From Monoplex corrugatus (lineage: Eukaryota > Mollusca > Gastropoda > Littorinimorpha > Ranellidae), in NCBI GenBank assembly GCA_030674185.1, contig JAPXFY010000013.1, positions 51,035,567 through 51,099,566 on the forward strand: 64,000 nucleotides of DNA, read 5' to 3'. Both the position numbers and the translations under genes were made by a program. Each line of letters starts with the position of its first letter. Positions within the stretch are counted from its first letter, which is position 1. This document shows positions 12,095 through 25,500 of the stretch, one piece after another. Under the pieces are notes generated by a model. It did no database searches and was not told where the DNA came from. It was given only the letters and a program-made list of their open reading frames with translations.

Positions 12095-15000
12095 CTCTCT
12101 GTGTCTTTGCACATGCCTTCTGTGTGTGTGTTTCTCTCTGTGTCTTTGCACATGCCTTGGATGCTTAATATGTGTGTCTGTATATGTTTGTGTGTGTTTG
12201 TGTATGCATATTATGTAAGATTAATGAACTTGCTTTGATTCTGTAGAAACAGTTTGTGTTTTTGTTTGTGCCTGTTGCTGTGTATCTGTGCATTTGTACC
12301 TATTGTTATTGCTTGCATGTTCACTGCTTTTTATTATATGCAAGACTTCCCAGAGATGTACTTTCTCATTGTGTCATTCCAGTTTTTAACCCTTTGACTC
12401 ACACCCTGTCCTCCAACTGCAAAAAATTAACCCTTTGACTCCCTCACCCTATCCACCAGCTTCCTGCAGGAAGCTGGTGGATAGGGTGAGGGAGTCAAAA
12501 GGGTTAACTTTTTGCTTTGGTATCATGGTTGACAATGCAGTATGCTGGTGGACAGGATGCAGAAGTCAAAGGGTTAAAACAATTTCGTCAGGTGTAGTGG
12601 CCATGTTGTTAGGATTGTGATCTTCCTGTCAGGTTGGGTTTCCACCTGCCTGGGTGTTGCCTGATGGGGAAAGGGTGGAGATTTTTCTCATCTGCCAGGT
12701 CAACATATGTTCAGACCTACTAATGCGTGAACCTCCTACATGTATGTGTACACAAAACATCAAGTGCACAAGTCAAAGATCCTGTAAGTCATGTGAGTGG
12801 TCAGTGGCTTATGGAAACGTGAAAACACCATGCCTGCATGCCCATGGATGATGGGAGTATGCAGATGCTGTAGCAACACAGTGATTGTACAATGTGGGCT
12901 TTTTTTTTATATAGGTTACATGTTTGTTTGTTTTTTTTGTTTTTTTTTCTTTGTTTTTTTCTCTGGATATGAAATCATTATGACTGTTGAACAATTTGTG
13001 TTTACTGCAGGGCGTGAAAGCGGTGAAACAGGAGTTTGATGATGTGACGTTATCACGGGCTAAGCTGTACAGAGCTCCAGGTGGGTAGTGTGGTAAACCA
13101 CACTGCACGTACAAAACTTGAGGTCTTGCCCTTAGTCAGAGTAGAGTCTTACATCCAGATAATTTCTCTCTTGTCTTTTTATGTCTCTCTCTCTCTGTCT
13201 CTTGTCTTCCTGTCTGTCTCTCTTTCTTACGTTTTCCCTGATCTTGTGTGTATTTACTGCCCACTTTGCTATTGGCATTTAGGACATCAGTGAAGATCCA
13301 CCACTATTGTGTGTTGGTTCCTCAGTTATGTTTCACAGCCTTGAGATCTACTTTTCAATGCATAGGTATATTTTTTTTAAAGTGAACTGTTACGTCTGTC
13401 ATGGTTTTAACTTGTCTCAGGCAAGCATGTGACACCTAGAATTTTTCATCAGTGTAATTTATAAATTCTTCTCACCAAATTTTTAGTTATATTTATTGCT
13501 TGATCCAAAGGTAGTTACATTCACAGTTAAGTGTTTGATCAGGATGGCATTCTTTTGAGAATGATGTTATTTAGAGAGCAAAAATCTAGTAACTTATGCC
13601 TTTCTGTGAGAATTAGTCTTTGAGTTTGAGTGTAAGACATTTCATGTCATAGATCTGAAGAAGTCAGCTCATATCAACAGCTTATGCCAAACTGGTTTAT
13701 TTTTAGAGCTTTTGTCTCATTTTTTCTCTTTCTGTTGCCCTGCCTGGGAGGTAGACGGCCAACAAACACTCTACAGCCATTATGATCCTGAGTCAGTTGC
13801 TCTTGTTATCCCAGGTGCAGCCTGTCCTCTGCATGTCTGCCTCCAGGTCACAGCATCGTGTGCTGCTTGGTTAACTTCTCTTTTTATTTTCACCAGTGGT
13901 TTCTAGGTGAGGGCTTGCCTTTTGGTGCTGAATGCAGACTTGCATTGCATGTGGCTAATCCATCTCCAGCGTCTTTGGAAGATCTCTTTTTGTACAGGCC
14001 AGTGTCTTGTTCGCTGCCACAGTACCGGTGGTTTCTAGATTTAAACTATCAGTTGTTGTTAAGCATTCTTTTGCAGTTTCAGGATGGTCTGCCTGGAAGA
14101 GACTTTTACTCTCTCTTCATCTTACACGTATCCTTTCTACTTTTAAATCCAGTTTAAAAACCACCTTTTTTCCCTGGCATTGAATTGTACAACTACTTCT
14201 TTCCTTCAGTTTGTATAGGTCTTGTTTGTATGTTGTATGTAGTCTTGTGTTGTTCGCATGCATACCTCTGGTGTGTGAATGTACTTTGATTTGCATGATA
14301 AAGATTTGACACCATATAAATAGTGTAATTATTATTATTATTTCTTCACTGCTGATTCTGTCTGGCCAGCGAATCTAAAAGAATTCTTCTGAGGCAGGTG
14401 TTGTTGAAAGTGGATTTTCTTCATGGTGGTGACAGAGATTCTGTAGGTCTCAGCTACATAAAGTAAGACAGGCTTCATGATGGTGTGAAGATTCTGATCT
14501 TGATGGTGGATGTCACATCAGTGGATCCCCATATGTCCTTCATGTGATGGAAAGCTACTGTTGCCATCTCAGTTGGGGTTCTAATGTCAGCATCTGTCTG
14601 CCCTGCTTGTCAGTGCAGTGGTGTTGTCAGGGTCGGTGAAGCTCTCTGCCTCTTGTAGCACCTCGTTTCACGTTGACTTTAGGGATCTTGCTCGTTTCTG
14701 TTTGGATGTTAAGGTCCAGGCGTGTTGAGGTTTCCACAACGGTGCTGATCTTTTCCTGCATCTGTTGCTGGGTGTGGGAGAGAAAGGCCAGATTATTGTC
14801 AATGTCAAGGTCGTCTTACATAAGAATACACACATTCATTCAGATTTGAACAGATGAACATGTACCAACATCATGTGTGTATGTACGTAATATTTATTTT
14901 ATCATCATGTGTACAGAGAAACCCAAAAAGAGAACAGACCTGGCCAGAATAGTTCGTGAAGAACGACCAATGCAAGCTAATGAGTGAGTAGATTGTTATA

Positions 15001-18000
15001 TATCTTTCAGAGAGAGGTGTGAGTGTCTGTGTCTGTGTTTGTCACAGAAGGTGGGAGTGTGTGTGTGTGTGTTTGTCACAGAAGGAAGGAGTGTGTTGTG
15101 TGTTTGTTACAGAAGGTGAGAGTGTGTGTGTCTATGTATTTGTCACAGAAGGAAGGAGTGTGTCTGTGTATTTGTTACAGAAGTGAGAGTGTGTGTGTCT
15201 GTGTATTTGTCACAGAAGGAAGGAGTGTGTCTGTGTATTTGTTACAGAAGGTGGGAGTGTGTGTGTCTGTGTATTTGTCACAGATGTGTTCACAGGATTT
15301 TCTGAGCTGTTTCTGGATGGATCTTTTCTGAATGGCAGATAACAGTATGGATCATTGAAGAGTCACAAATGCATACCTTTGGAAGTCATGGCATGGCTTT
15401 AGAGTCAAAGTCACACTAAAAGAAAAAAAGACAGTGCCTACAAGCAGTATTTTTTTCAGGAAAGTGTGAGTACAGCACTGTAGGAACTTCTACCTGTCTT
15501 TGCACACCATTGTACTCGTTTAACATCAACTAGTATTTCATCTGATGCTTCTTCAAAGTAACAGTGACCTTGAAGAGTACAAAGTCTGGAATATCAGTGA
15601 TAATTTTTGTGTAAAATGGGACATCTTGGTGGGGTTTTTTCCTCTTTTTGTTTGTTTGTTTGTTTGTTTGTTTTTTGTAATGCCTTGCTCAAGGCCAGCA
15701 TCAGTTAGTCCACATATGAGAGGTTTGACTGTTTGAGGTCACTCTTCCTTGCTTTTAAGTAGTTGTCTTTGTGTAGATTTCTAAATATTGAATTTCATAC
15801 GTATATGTGAATGGAGGACAGTTGTTGTGGTGTCTGCTACTGCGACTACCACTGACCTCGATGATGCTGATAGTTGACAGGTGACCATATGTACAGGAAA
15901 CAGACGTCTAGTCAGAGAAAAAAAAATGATTTGCACTATGGTGATATGGTGTTAAGGTTAAAAACCCAAGTTTCACACCAAAATATCTGCTATTTCAATA
16001 CAATACCCGTCATTAGTTTCCATGACTTGCTGAATGAAGGAAGTGGTATCCTAGTCTACAGTACTCTTGATTTGAACTTAGGTTTAAATGGGGATTCTTC
16101 AATAACCATCATATCATTTGATGAACGTCATGTTTTAGTGCAGGTTCACTAAGCATCTATCCTGACGATTACATATTTCTTTACTGGGGAGTGTTGTAAT
16201 TTTCAGCATGCAGACTGGCTGTTTTGATCAGAGCCATGAACTCTAGAGCTCATGTCTTGAGTTCAGATCCAGCCCACAGCATGAAAGTTGGTGTATTCAC
16301 TTCCTATCTAAATACTTTAATCATTCTGGTGATATCAGCTTTGTGTTTCATGGTTTCCATTCTTACCCATTCATTTCGAGGCCTTGCCAGTACATAGGTT
16401 CTATGCAGGATCAAGTTTTCCATATGGTTTCTGACAGAATCAGGTGAAGTGAATGTAGATTGGTGCAAGTATGAATAATCTCTCTGGAACTGTTTTCATT
16501 TTCTAAACTCCATTTTTTACATTGTGGTCTTTGTACTAGTGATATAAGTCTTATGCATTGAATTGATTTAAAATTTGGTGATGAAAATTGTGGTCTATTG
16601 GTCACAAAGCTTGTGTATAACAATCGCACTACAAAGTATGTATGTGTGTGTTTCAGGGAGGCAACTGGCATGGTTTTACACAAAGACTCTCGCTTCTTCC
16701 AGAGCTGGCAGAATTTCAAGGACAACAACCAGTACATCACAAGTGAGTCAGTCCTTTGTAAAAGATATGATTTAAAAAAATGATTAAATGGCATTCAAAG
16801 ACATCTCAGCTCACTGATCATGAAAGTGATCTATTATTTGAACCAGTTGCTGTGAAGTAGCGATATGATTTTGTTTGATTCCCCTTTTGCTTTGCAGACA
16901 ATTGCTGGCCGAAACATTAATCACCCACAGCTTCTGAAGTTCATTGAACTGTTTTTTTCTACTCTTACAAGTGAAGGTTACCAGATTGTTTTTGCTTGGA
17001 TTCCTGGCCATGTTGGTATTGGAGGCAATGAAAATGCTGATTGCCTGGCCAAGAATGCCACAAGGAAAAAGATGTCTAAATCCTTCGTTCCTTACACAGA
17101 TGTGAAATCCAGAGTACACAGTTATGCGAGAAATCTCTGGCAAGAGGATTGAAATAAGCAGACAGACAACAAACTCTTCCAAATCTGCCCCAACCTGAAA
17201 GAGATTCTCCCATCTGCTTCAGGGAACCATTGGAAAGAGACAGTGTTATGTGGGTTACACACAGGTCACACATACTACGCTCAAGTGCAGGAATCAAAAC
17301 TGCTTCCTGTTCCACAATCCAGTGATGAGAAGGAAGCTTGAAATCAGAGGGAGAAAAAGAAGCAACTCTTAACAAACCAAAGCGACTTCTGAAGAGAGCT
17401 TAAAATTAGAGTAATATGGCTGCTGTGTCCAAACTTGTGATGGAAGATCCACACACCTGCATACAAGAAGTAAATGCAAGGATTTTGTTTTCATATGGAA
17501 CAATTCAGAAAAACCTACACAATGACGTTTAGCTTCAAAAGCTGGTTGCAAAGTGGGTGTTGCATATACTGACAAGGGACAGAAGCGACAGATACACGCT
17601 GCACATGATCTGCTGAACCATTTTGAACTGAACAGCTCCAGACATGTGATGAATGTAGTCACAGAAGATGAGACATGGGTTTCCTTCTGCAGTATCGCCA
17701 GCAAAGATAGAAACAAAACATTGCTGGGCCATAATATCAAGACACCAAATTGTAAGAAAGGATTCCAAATTCCTCTCAAGTTCTTGGATATTCTATGTGC
17801 TAACAGCACTGCCACTGACATATGCTATGCAGTAACTGTATTATCCAAAATCACTCAGAACGTCAGCAGTCAGTGCCCGACACTGGAACCCAGAATGTCC
17901 TTCTCTTCTCAACAAGCCAGTCCCCACAAAACAAGAGCTAAGTTTGTTTTTAGAAAACCAAACATCGAAGTTTTGTTTACCCACTCTACTGCCGGGACTT

Positions 18001-21000
18001 GCCCCCTGTGACTTTTGGTTGTGCCCTCTCTTGAAAAACAGGTCACTAAGTTCGTTGCATCCAGGACCTCACAAAAGCTGTGAAAGCAGAGTTCAGTACC
18101 ATCCAAAGACTATCCGAATGTCTTTTCTATTATTTGAGGTGCTTGCGATGTTGCATTGAAGTGGGAGGGGAATACTTCAAAGGGATGTCCTTTGTAAAAA
18201 GAGGCATGATTATGTCATTGTCTTGCTTCACTTTCTCCTCTGGCTGCCCATTTCTCAAAGCATTTCATACAAAATCAGTACATTATGTTACAAGTCTATC
18301 TTTGTGACCAGGTCCTAATGTACATCCGCCCAAGCTATCCTTTCTACTTCTGATGCTAGTTTACAAATTCCTTGATACAGATATACCACAGTTGGTTGCC
18401 ACGCTTTTTCTGTGTCCAATTTCAATTGAAACAATCTGCCCCCCATCTATTTGACAGTCATACACTCTGTGTGTTCCTTCAAGTCTAGCTTGAAGACGTT
18501 TTGTCCAGCAGTTATCTCCCCTAAAATGTGCTCACTCTTTGCCGTATTCCCATCCTGTCTTCTTGTCTTCCCCTTCCTGGTTTTCATGTCCTATGTCCCC
18601 TGGAGTTTTGGTCGTTATTGGGTAATTGCTTTGGTGAATGATGAGAATGTGAGGTTTGATTTGATTCTTATATCAAGATTTAGCATCTTATAAATGTCAT
18701 TATTATTATCATTGTTGTTGTTGTTGTTATAATTGTTATTTAAAAAATAATGATAAAGGCTGAAAACCCACACATTGTACGAACTGATGGGAGTTTGACC
18801 CCCCCCCCCCCCCCCCCCCCAGTCATGAGGCTTGCACTGTTCATTACAGTGATTGGTTTATTGGTTATATTATAGCATGTGTTTTGTTGTCAGTGATAGT
18901 CTTAGCAGTCGGTTTAGTGTTATATGCAGTTGGTTTCTTGCCAGTGATAGCATTTGAAGTTAATTATTGGCTAAAGTACAGTGGAACTTGCTGGTTTCTT
19001 GCCGATGATATCATTTGAAGATAATTATTGGCTAAAGTACAGTGGAACTTGTTGGGTTTCACGCCATTGATAGCATTTGAAGATAATTATTGGCTAAAGT
19101 ACAGTGGAACTTGAAAGTGATTCCATTTGTTTATTTGCCATCGATGTTTGACCTGACATAGCATATTGAAAATGAGCTGGCACCTGCCCAGAGTTAAGCG
19201 TGCTGTAAGCTTGTTGGTGAAGACTGGGACCGACTACGTAGTCAAGTCTCATCCACTTTATGGATGCATCAGTGAGGATGTCGCTCAAATTTCCTGAGCA
19301 GTACCATGATGTCTCATATCTTGTGCCTGGTTGATGCCAGGATACATCATGAAAGTTAGCATAGAGTACAGCCCTGTTGTGCAGTCTCGCTCTAAAATGG
19401 AATCACAATGTTATCACTACCATCCGCATTCTCATCATCACAGCATTCAGAAAAATTGTTCCAGATTCTGTGGTCATTCTTTCCCTGTTGTGACACAAAA
19501 GTGGTGCAAAAGGTTGGGCAGAAAAAAGAAAAAGAAAGAAGCACATTGAAGGTGATCATTTAGAATAGAACTATATGTGTTTGCTGCCAGAGATATTGTC
19601 CATTTTTACATGGATGTGAAGTACAGTAAAGTCTGGTGTACATTGTAATGGGTGGGACAGTAATTGTCCATTATTTTACATGGATGTGAAGTACAGTAAA
19701 GTGGTACATCGAAGTATACATTTTGTTTGTTGCCAGAGATGTTTGACTTGAAGGTGAAGTACGATGAAAGTGATCATGTTGTGGTCCGGGCCACTCGGGT
19801 CTTCACAGATAAAATGGGACAAATGTTTGGTAAGTAATGCTTACAGTTACATGAGTGAATTGAGATGGGGATATAATCAAGTTTTTTTTACAGGTATATT
19901 GGTGAATTGGATATGGCATATAATCTTTTTTTTTATCTTGTAACAAGAAACTCACTGGAGAGCTGGATTGCAAAAGGTCAAGCGTTCCTTACACTTAAAA
20001 GGGATCAGTTCACATCCAGGTCATGACTCATGGAAGCCCTTTTGCCATTGCCTATTTTTTTTCTTCTCCCTAGGATCGAACCCAGGCCTTCAGTATGGTC
20101 AGGCATCTCAAGGAAGTGTGCTAAGTCTTCGTCACGGAGCCCGGTAAGGGAGGCCCTGACAAGGATGATCCTTATTTTGTTATAAATAAACAATGTGTGT
20201 CGGTGTGAAAACAGTAGCCGTCATATTGGTTTTGTTGACTTAAATTTTGAACACCTACTCTGTTTGACATGAAATAGATACAAAATAGGCATATCTGGGC
20301 AAAATACCTGCAGGGTATGATGCACAAATGTCTTTTCTCTAAAATAAACCCAAAATGATAAGAAATTACTAAAAAAAAATTTATTTTTTTGTAATAATTC
20401 GGCTAGGTCTGCCACCTTAAGGTGGATAACAAACAGGCCAATGTTCATGTTGCAGGCTTGGATTGAAGGGTGAGGGAATGAAAGGGTTAAGTCCATGGAC
20501 TTTCATAACTTGCCTGCCATGTCTAGACATTACAGGGGGCATTGTCTCAAGCACCACATGGGTCTGATTGTTTTCTTATGTTATTTCCAGAGTTTTTCTT
20601 TCTGAAGGTTTGGTGTGCAGTAAGTGTCAAACTTATCGTCAGATGTCGTTTGGGTTTCATGCACAGTGTGTTGTTCTTTACAAAGTGAACAGAAAGAAAT
20701 TTTTCATCTACATGGGATTTTTGGTCTTGGTTGTTTTTTTTTGTTTTTTTAAACTTACCAGTGTCTGTTATTTGTTGTACATGTGATATGGAAGATCCCA
20801 AGATATTCAGTAAAATCATAAGCAATTTTCATATGCATATTTTTGTTTTTATGTATTTTCATGAAGTTTTGTGTTTCTCTGTTTTCAGGAAGCATGTTTA
20901 CAAAGACCGAGATGTCAGAGGTTCTGACAGAAATTTGCAAGATTGACCCAACATTCAACAAGGAGCAGTTTGTTAGGATGTGTGAAAAAGAAATCATTCC

Positions 21001-22534
21001 CAATGTCTTGGAGGTAAAAAAAAACTGTGTAGGTGTGTGTAAAGATGTGGCTGTGAGTGTGTATATTATGTTTATTGAATTAAGCTTTGATTCTCAAGCA
21101 GGTGTCTGTGCGTGTTTGGATGTGTCTATATATGTGCATATCATATTCATTTTAATGTTTTGGTGCTCATGTAAAATTTCCTACAAGTACTGAACGTTGA
21201 CAGATTGTTGTAAATCATGGACAGCTCTGCAGGCATTTCTGACAAGTACATTTTAAGATTCAACTAACAGAGTGATAATGATTATGCTCAGATGTGCATA
21301 TATACTGGCTGGTAGGTCAGTGTGTCTTGCAACTGTCATTTGGCAATGAGAGTAAACTTGTCTCTGAATTATGTGAAAATTGGATCAGACAGACACCACA
21401 GTAAACAATGCACATACATGCATGTGTGTGCACACATGCATGCACGTATATACATTATGACAAATCACGTTATAATGTATACATACACACATGCACACAC
21501 AGACACATATTCACATATGTGAATACATACATCAGATGTAAATATTATTATATGATAGTTCTGTATCTCTGCATAGCTAGGAATATGTTGTGGTCCATTT
21601 TGCAGGCCATGATTCATGGAGACCTGGAAGTGCTGAAGGACTGGTGTCACGAAGCTGTAAGTAAACATACACTTCTTTTTCCACTTCTCTGCTCTTACGT
21701 CTTGTACATGGTACTCTGTGGTATCTTCATCCTCTTCTTTTCCTTAAACCCCTTCCCTGCTAATACTTTTGGTTATAGTATTTGATGAGAAACTTTCCAG
21801 AAAATCTGAAAGATAATAGCTACGATTTTCGTTCAGTCATATCACCAAAACTATTGGAGATAATATATTATAAGTTTACATCAGATGAAATAAAAATGAA
21901 CAAAGATTCTTGTGGTGTTAAAATTTGCAAAAACGTATGTTATCAAGATTTTGAACAAGCACATAGCAGAGGCTAATAACGTTCATTGGACTTATCATCC
22001 AGTTGTTCTAACAATTCAAAATTTTGGTCATTGATTTTTAATGTGCAGAGTTTATCTTCATCAGGACCAAAATCTTCATCACCAGTGTCAGCATTGTGAA
22101 TAACTTTTCCAATATTACCTCAGATGTAAAAAGTCGTTTTTGCTCTACCTGTTGTTGCTGAACAGTTCAGCTTAGTTCATGAAAAATTAGACATTAAGTT
22201 TCTCAGACAACACCATTAATGACAGGATTATTAATTTTGAGCTTGCTGTAGTCAAATTCAGGCAGTTGAATTTTGTAAGCAGGTAGTCTGTGTTTATGAA
22301 TGCTGAGTGAAACATGAACACTGCTGTATCTGGTGTATGATATATGTCCACAACACATTGACAATTGTTTGGTCATGACATGTTGCGCGTGAACAGTACA
22401 TCAAGAGGGTTAATTAGGTACTCTGTTTATGCTTGTGTGTGAGCAAGTAAAACTGTTCTGGTTCATAAATGTTTGCATTTTCTTACAAAATGTGTTACTT
22501 CTTTTCTTTATTGAAGGATGTGCGTGTGTGTGTG

Positions 22535-22593
<59 letters not shown>

Positions 22594-25500
22594 TTGTTTT
22601 AGACAGAAATCATGTTTTGATTGTTGAAAAAATTGCCGTGATTGGAGGTTTCTTTTCAAATAATGTAAATGTTGATTTGATCGTTCTAAATTAGAAATTG
22701 CATGTTTTCAGTTCTTTTTATTGATTTGCAAAATTTTTTGAAGATATTTTAGTAAAAGTCTGTACAATATTTGTGAAAGTGTGACAGTATATGAATAGTT
22801 AATGATGATAATAATGATGAATAATGATAGCAGTGACAATGATTGTGATGATTATGATGATGACGATGATGATGATGCTAGGATTGATCTGGTCTTTTGT
22901 GATGACAGCAGTAACAGTAATGATGATCGTGATTATGGTGATGACAGTAACAGTGATGGTAGGTTAGACATGGCCTTTTTTTTTGTTTGTTTTTTGATAA
23001 CAATGATGACAACGGCAATGACAACAGATGATGGAGGATGATAGTGATGAATGGTTTGACCTTGCCTTTATCGGATGGTGATGAGGACGACCACAATGAC
23101 AACATGGTAATGATGTTGATAATGATTGGTTTGACCTGGTCTGTATATTTGTGACAGCCATTCAACACACTGGCTCACCCCATCAAGCAAGCATTGGCAG
23201 CCGGCTACAAGTTTGATTCCAGGGTGCTGGATGTCAACAATGTGGATGTAAGTTTTTCGCGCGTGTGTGTGTGTATGTATGTGTGTGCTTTATGTGTGTG
23301 CTTTATATGTGTGTATGTGTGTGTGAGAGAGAGAGAGGTCAGAACTCAATTATTTGTCATAAGAACCAAAATAGGGCTATAAGACAGATTGATTGTGATA
23401 AATTTTGACAGTATTATTTGTGTGTGTGTGTGTGTTGTGTGTGTGTGTGTGTGGTGCGTGCGTGCGTGCGTGTGTGTGTGATGTTGAACTAGGCAACATT
23501 TACAAAGTTGAGAATATATGCCTGGATTATGGGTACCATTCAAATACTTTTCTTTTTCACAGGCTTGTATACTGATGACTGACTATGTGATTGATTTTCT
23601 AGGTTTAAAATTAGTCTTTGTCAAAGATTTTTTGGTGGTTACTCCATTATCTTACATGCTAGTTTGGAGTTGGTGCAAGAGGGATTTATCGCATTCAGAC
23701 AGCTCCATATGCCCTCCTCCCACATCTTCCAGTAATTATCTGGCACACTCGTGAAACTTGATCATACCAGTATGTGCTGGCAAGGTCTTGAAGTGGTGAG
23801 GAGGGGATCTGTGAAACTGTAAACTGATATCACCAGAATGGAGTGTTACAGTGGAGCAGCAAACAGGCCAGTTTTATTTTGTTTTTGTTTGTTTTTTTTA
23901 GAAAACCTTAGCAAATAGGATTAGATTTGAATTTTACTTCCTAGGCAATGAAAGGATAAGAAAACAAGAAAGAAAAAAACAGAAGAAAAATGTATCCTGC
24001 CCAGGGTCGAACCTTGTTCCTACACATTCATGAAACAGTTCTGGTTTGTTTTTTTTCATAGCATTCATACTAAATGTTTACGGTCGTCTCTTTCTTCATG
24101 TTGTTGTTACTTGTATTTATTTATGTTATTCATTTATTTATTTGTTTTATTTATTTATTCATTTATTTATTTATTCATTATTTAATCATTCATTCATTCA
24201 TCATTTATTCATTCATTCCTTTCATTTATTCGTTTGTTCGTTCATTTATCCATTCACTCACTTATTTTATTTATTCATTTATTTGCTTTGCTTGTTTGTT
24301 TATTTGTTATGTATTTTTGTCCATCTGTTTATATTTGGTGACAATGGAGATTCTGTGTGAAATGAGGGTTGCTGTCCCTGGGGAGAGTGTGTTGCCACAG
24401 TCCAGTGCCACTCGTTTGTTTTTGCTTTTCTGTGTGCGAGTAGGCTTACTTTTTTTTACTTTTTTTTTTTTAATCTATTTTAAGCTTTACAGAAGTCTTC
24501 TGAGTACAATGCCTTTGTTTTCATTAATTCCTTAATATGCACTGTGCATGTTGCACATAGGACACTTTGCATTTCATCTAAAAGATTAGTGTTTAGACCA
24601 CTGTTTATAATCAAATAAAGGGGGAGAAAAATCCTTGCCCGACCAGGAATCAAATCTGGAATCTTTTCACTTCTCATGCACCTACAATTACTACTGGACC
24701 ACCTCTTCACAGTACCGCAGTAGGGATGAAAGGTTTTTATGTAGCCTATTTGGGTATCGAACCTATGACCTCCCTGTAATGAGAAAAGCGCTTTAACAAA
24801 CTGCGGTAATTGCCGTTTTATTTCATGTGTAGGATTCCTGGCTTTCACCCAGGCTATCCGTATTCATTTCCTGGCGTGGGAAAGTATTTTGTGCATGATC
24901 TCTCTGGAGGCTTCACGTGACATTACAGACAGCCTTATTTTGTTTCAGTAACAGATTGAAGCAAACATAGACCATAGAATGTAGAACCTGTATTTGGTTA
25001 CAACCTGGAGACCTTGCCAGCACACAGGCTTATGGTTTATGCCCGGATCACTTTGGACCTTTTTCTCAATTATATGGCATTTGTAGCATTGTGCACATGG
25101 AATTTATTGGTAGGGTGGAAAGGCTGTTTTGAGAAAAGTGAAAGTGATGATACGTGATGTGTGTCCTGTATGTCAGGTGATGGCAGGGAAGATGATGGAG
25201 CAAGGGCCGGTGTTGGTGATCAGTTTTCACGCCCAGCAAATCATGGCTGTCTGCGACTCCAAGGGAAATATTGTGGAAGGTGACAAGGTAGGCCTACATG
25301 ACACACTCTTTTCTCTTCAGTCACTATCAGTGGTTGTTCCTTGTCACAAACGTACATGGTTTGGCAAGAAACAGGGTGGTGAGAGAATTGTTCATTTTGA
25401 ATTTGTTGAGTATGAATTCAAAGAAGTTGACAATCCCACGTGCGCTTTACCCAAAATGTTGAAGTGGAGACAGGGTGGGATGGATGTGTGGGGGAACCGA

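Noticed and set aside
20066..20084. Functional tRNA gene
   Set aside because: Only a B box is convincing; acceptor and anticodon stems do not pair, so a SINE is more likely.
21960..22145. Minus-strand acidic frame DEDFGPDED as a piggyBac transposase N-terminus
   Set aside because: Only about 45 codons are open and no catalytic region follows. Too little to support.
22802..23041. Asp-rich open frame
   Set aside because: Degenerate GAT/GAC repeat in a TIMM44 intron.
24046..24535. Hydrophobic open frames resembling membrane proteins
   Set aside because: Products of TTTA/TTCA tetranucleotide repeats.
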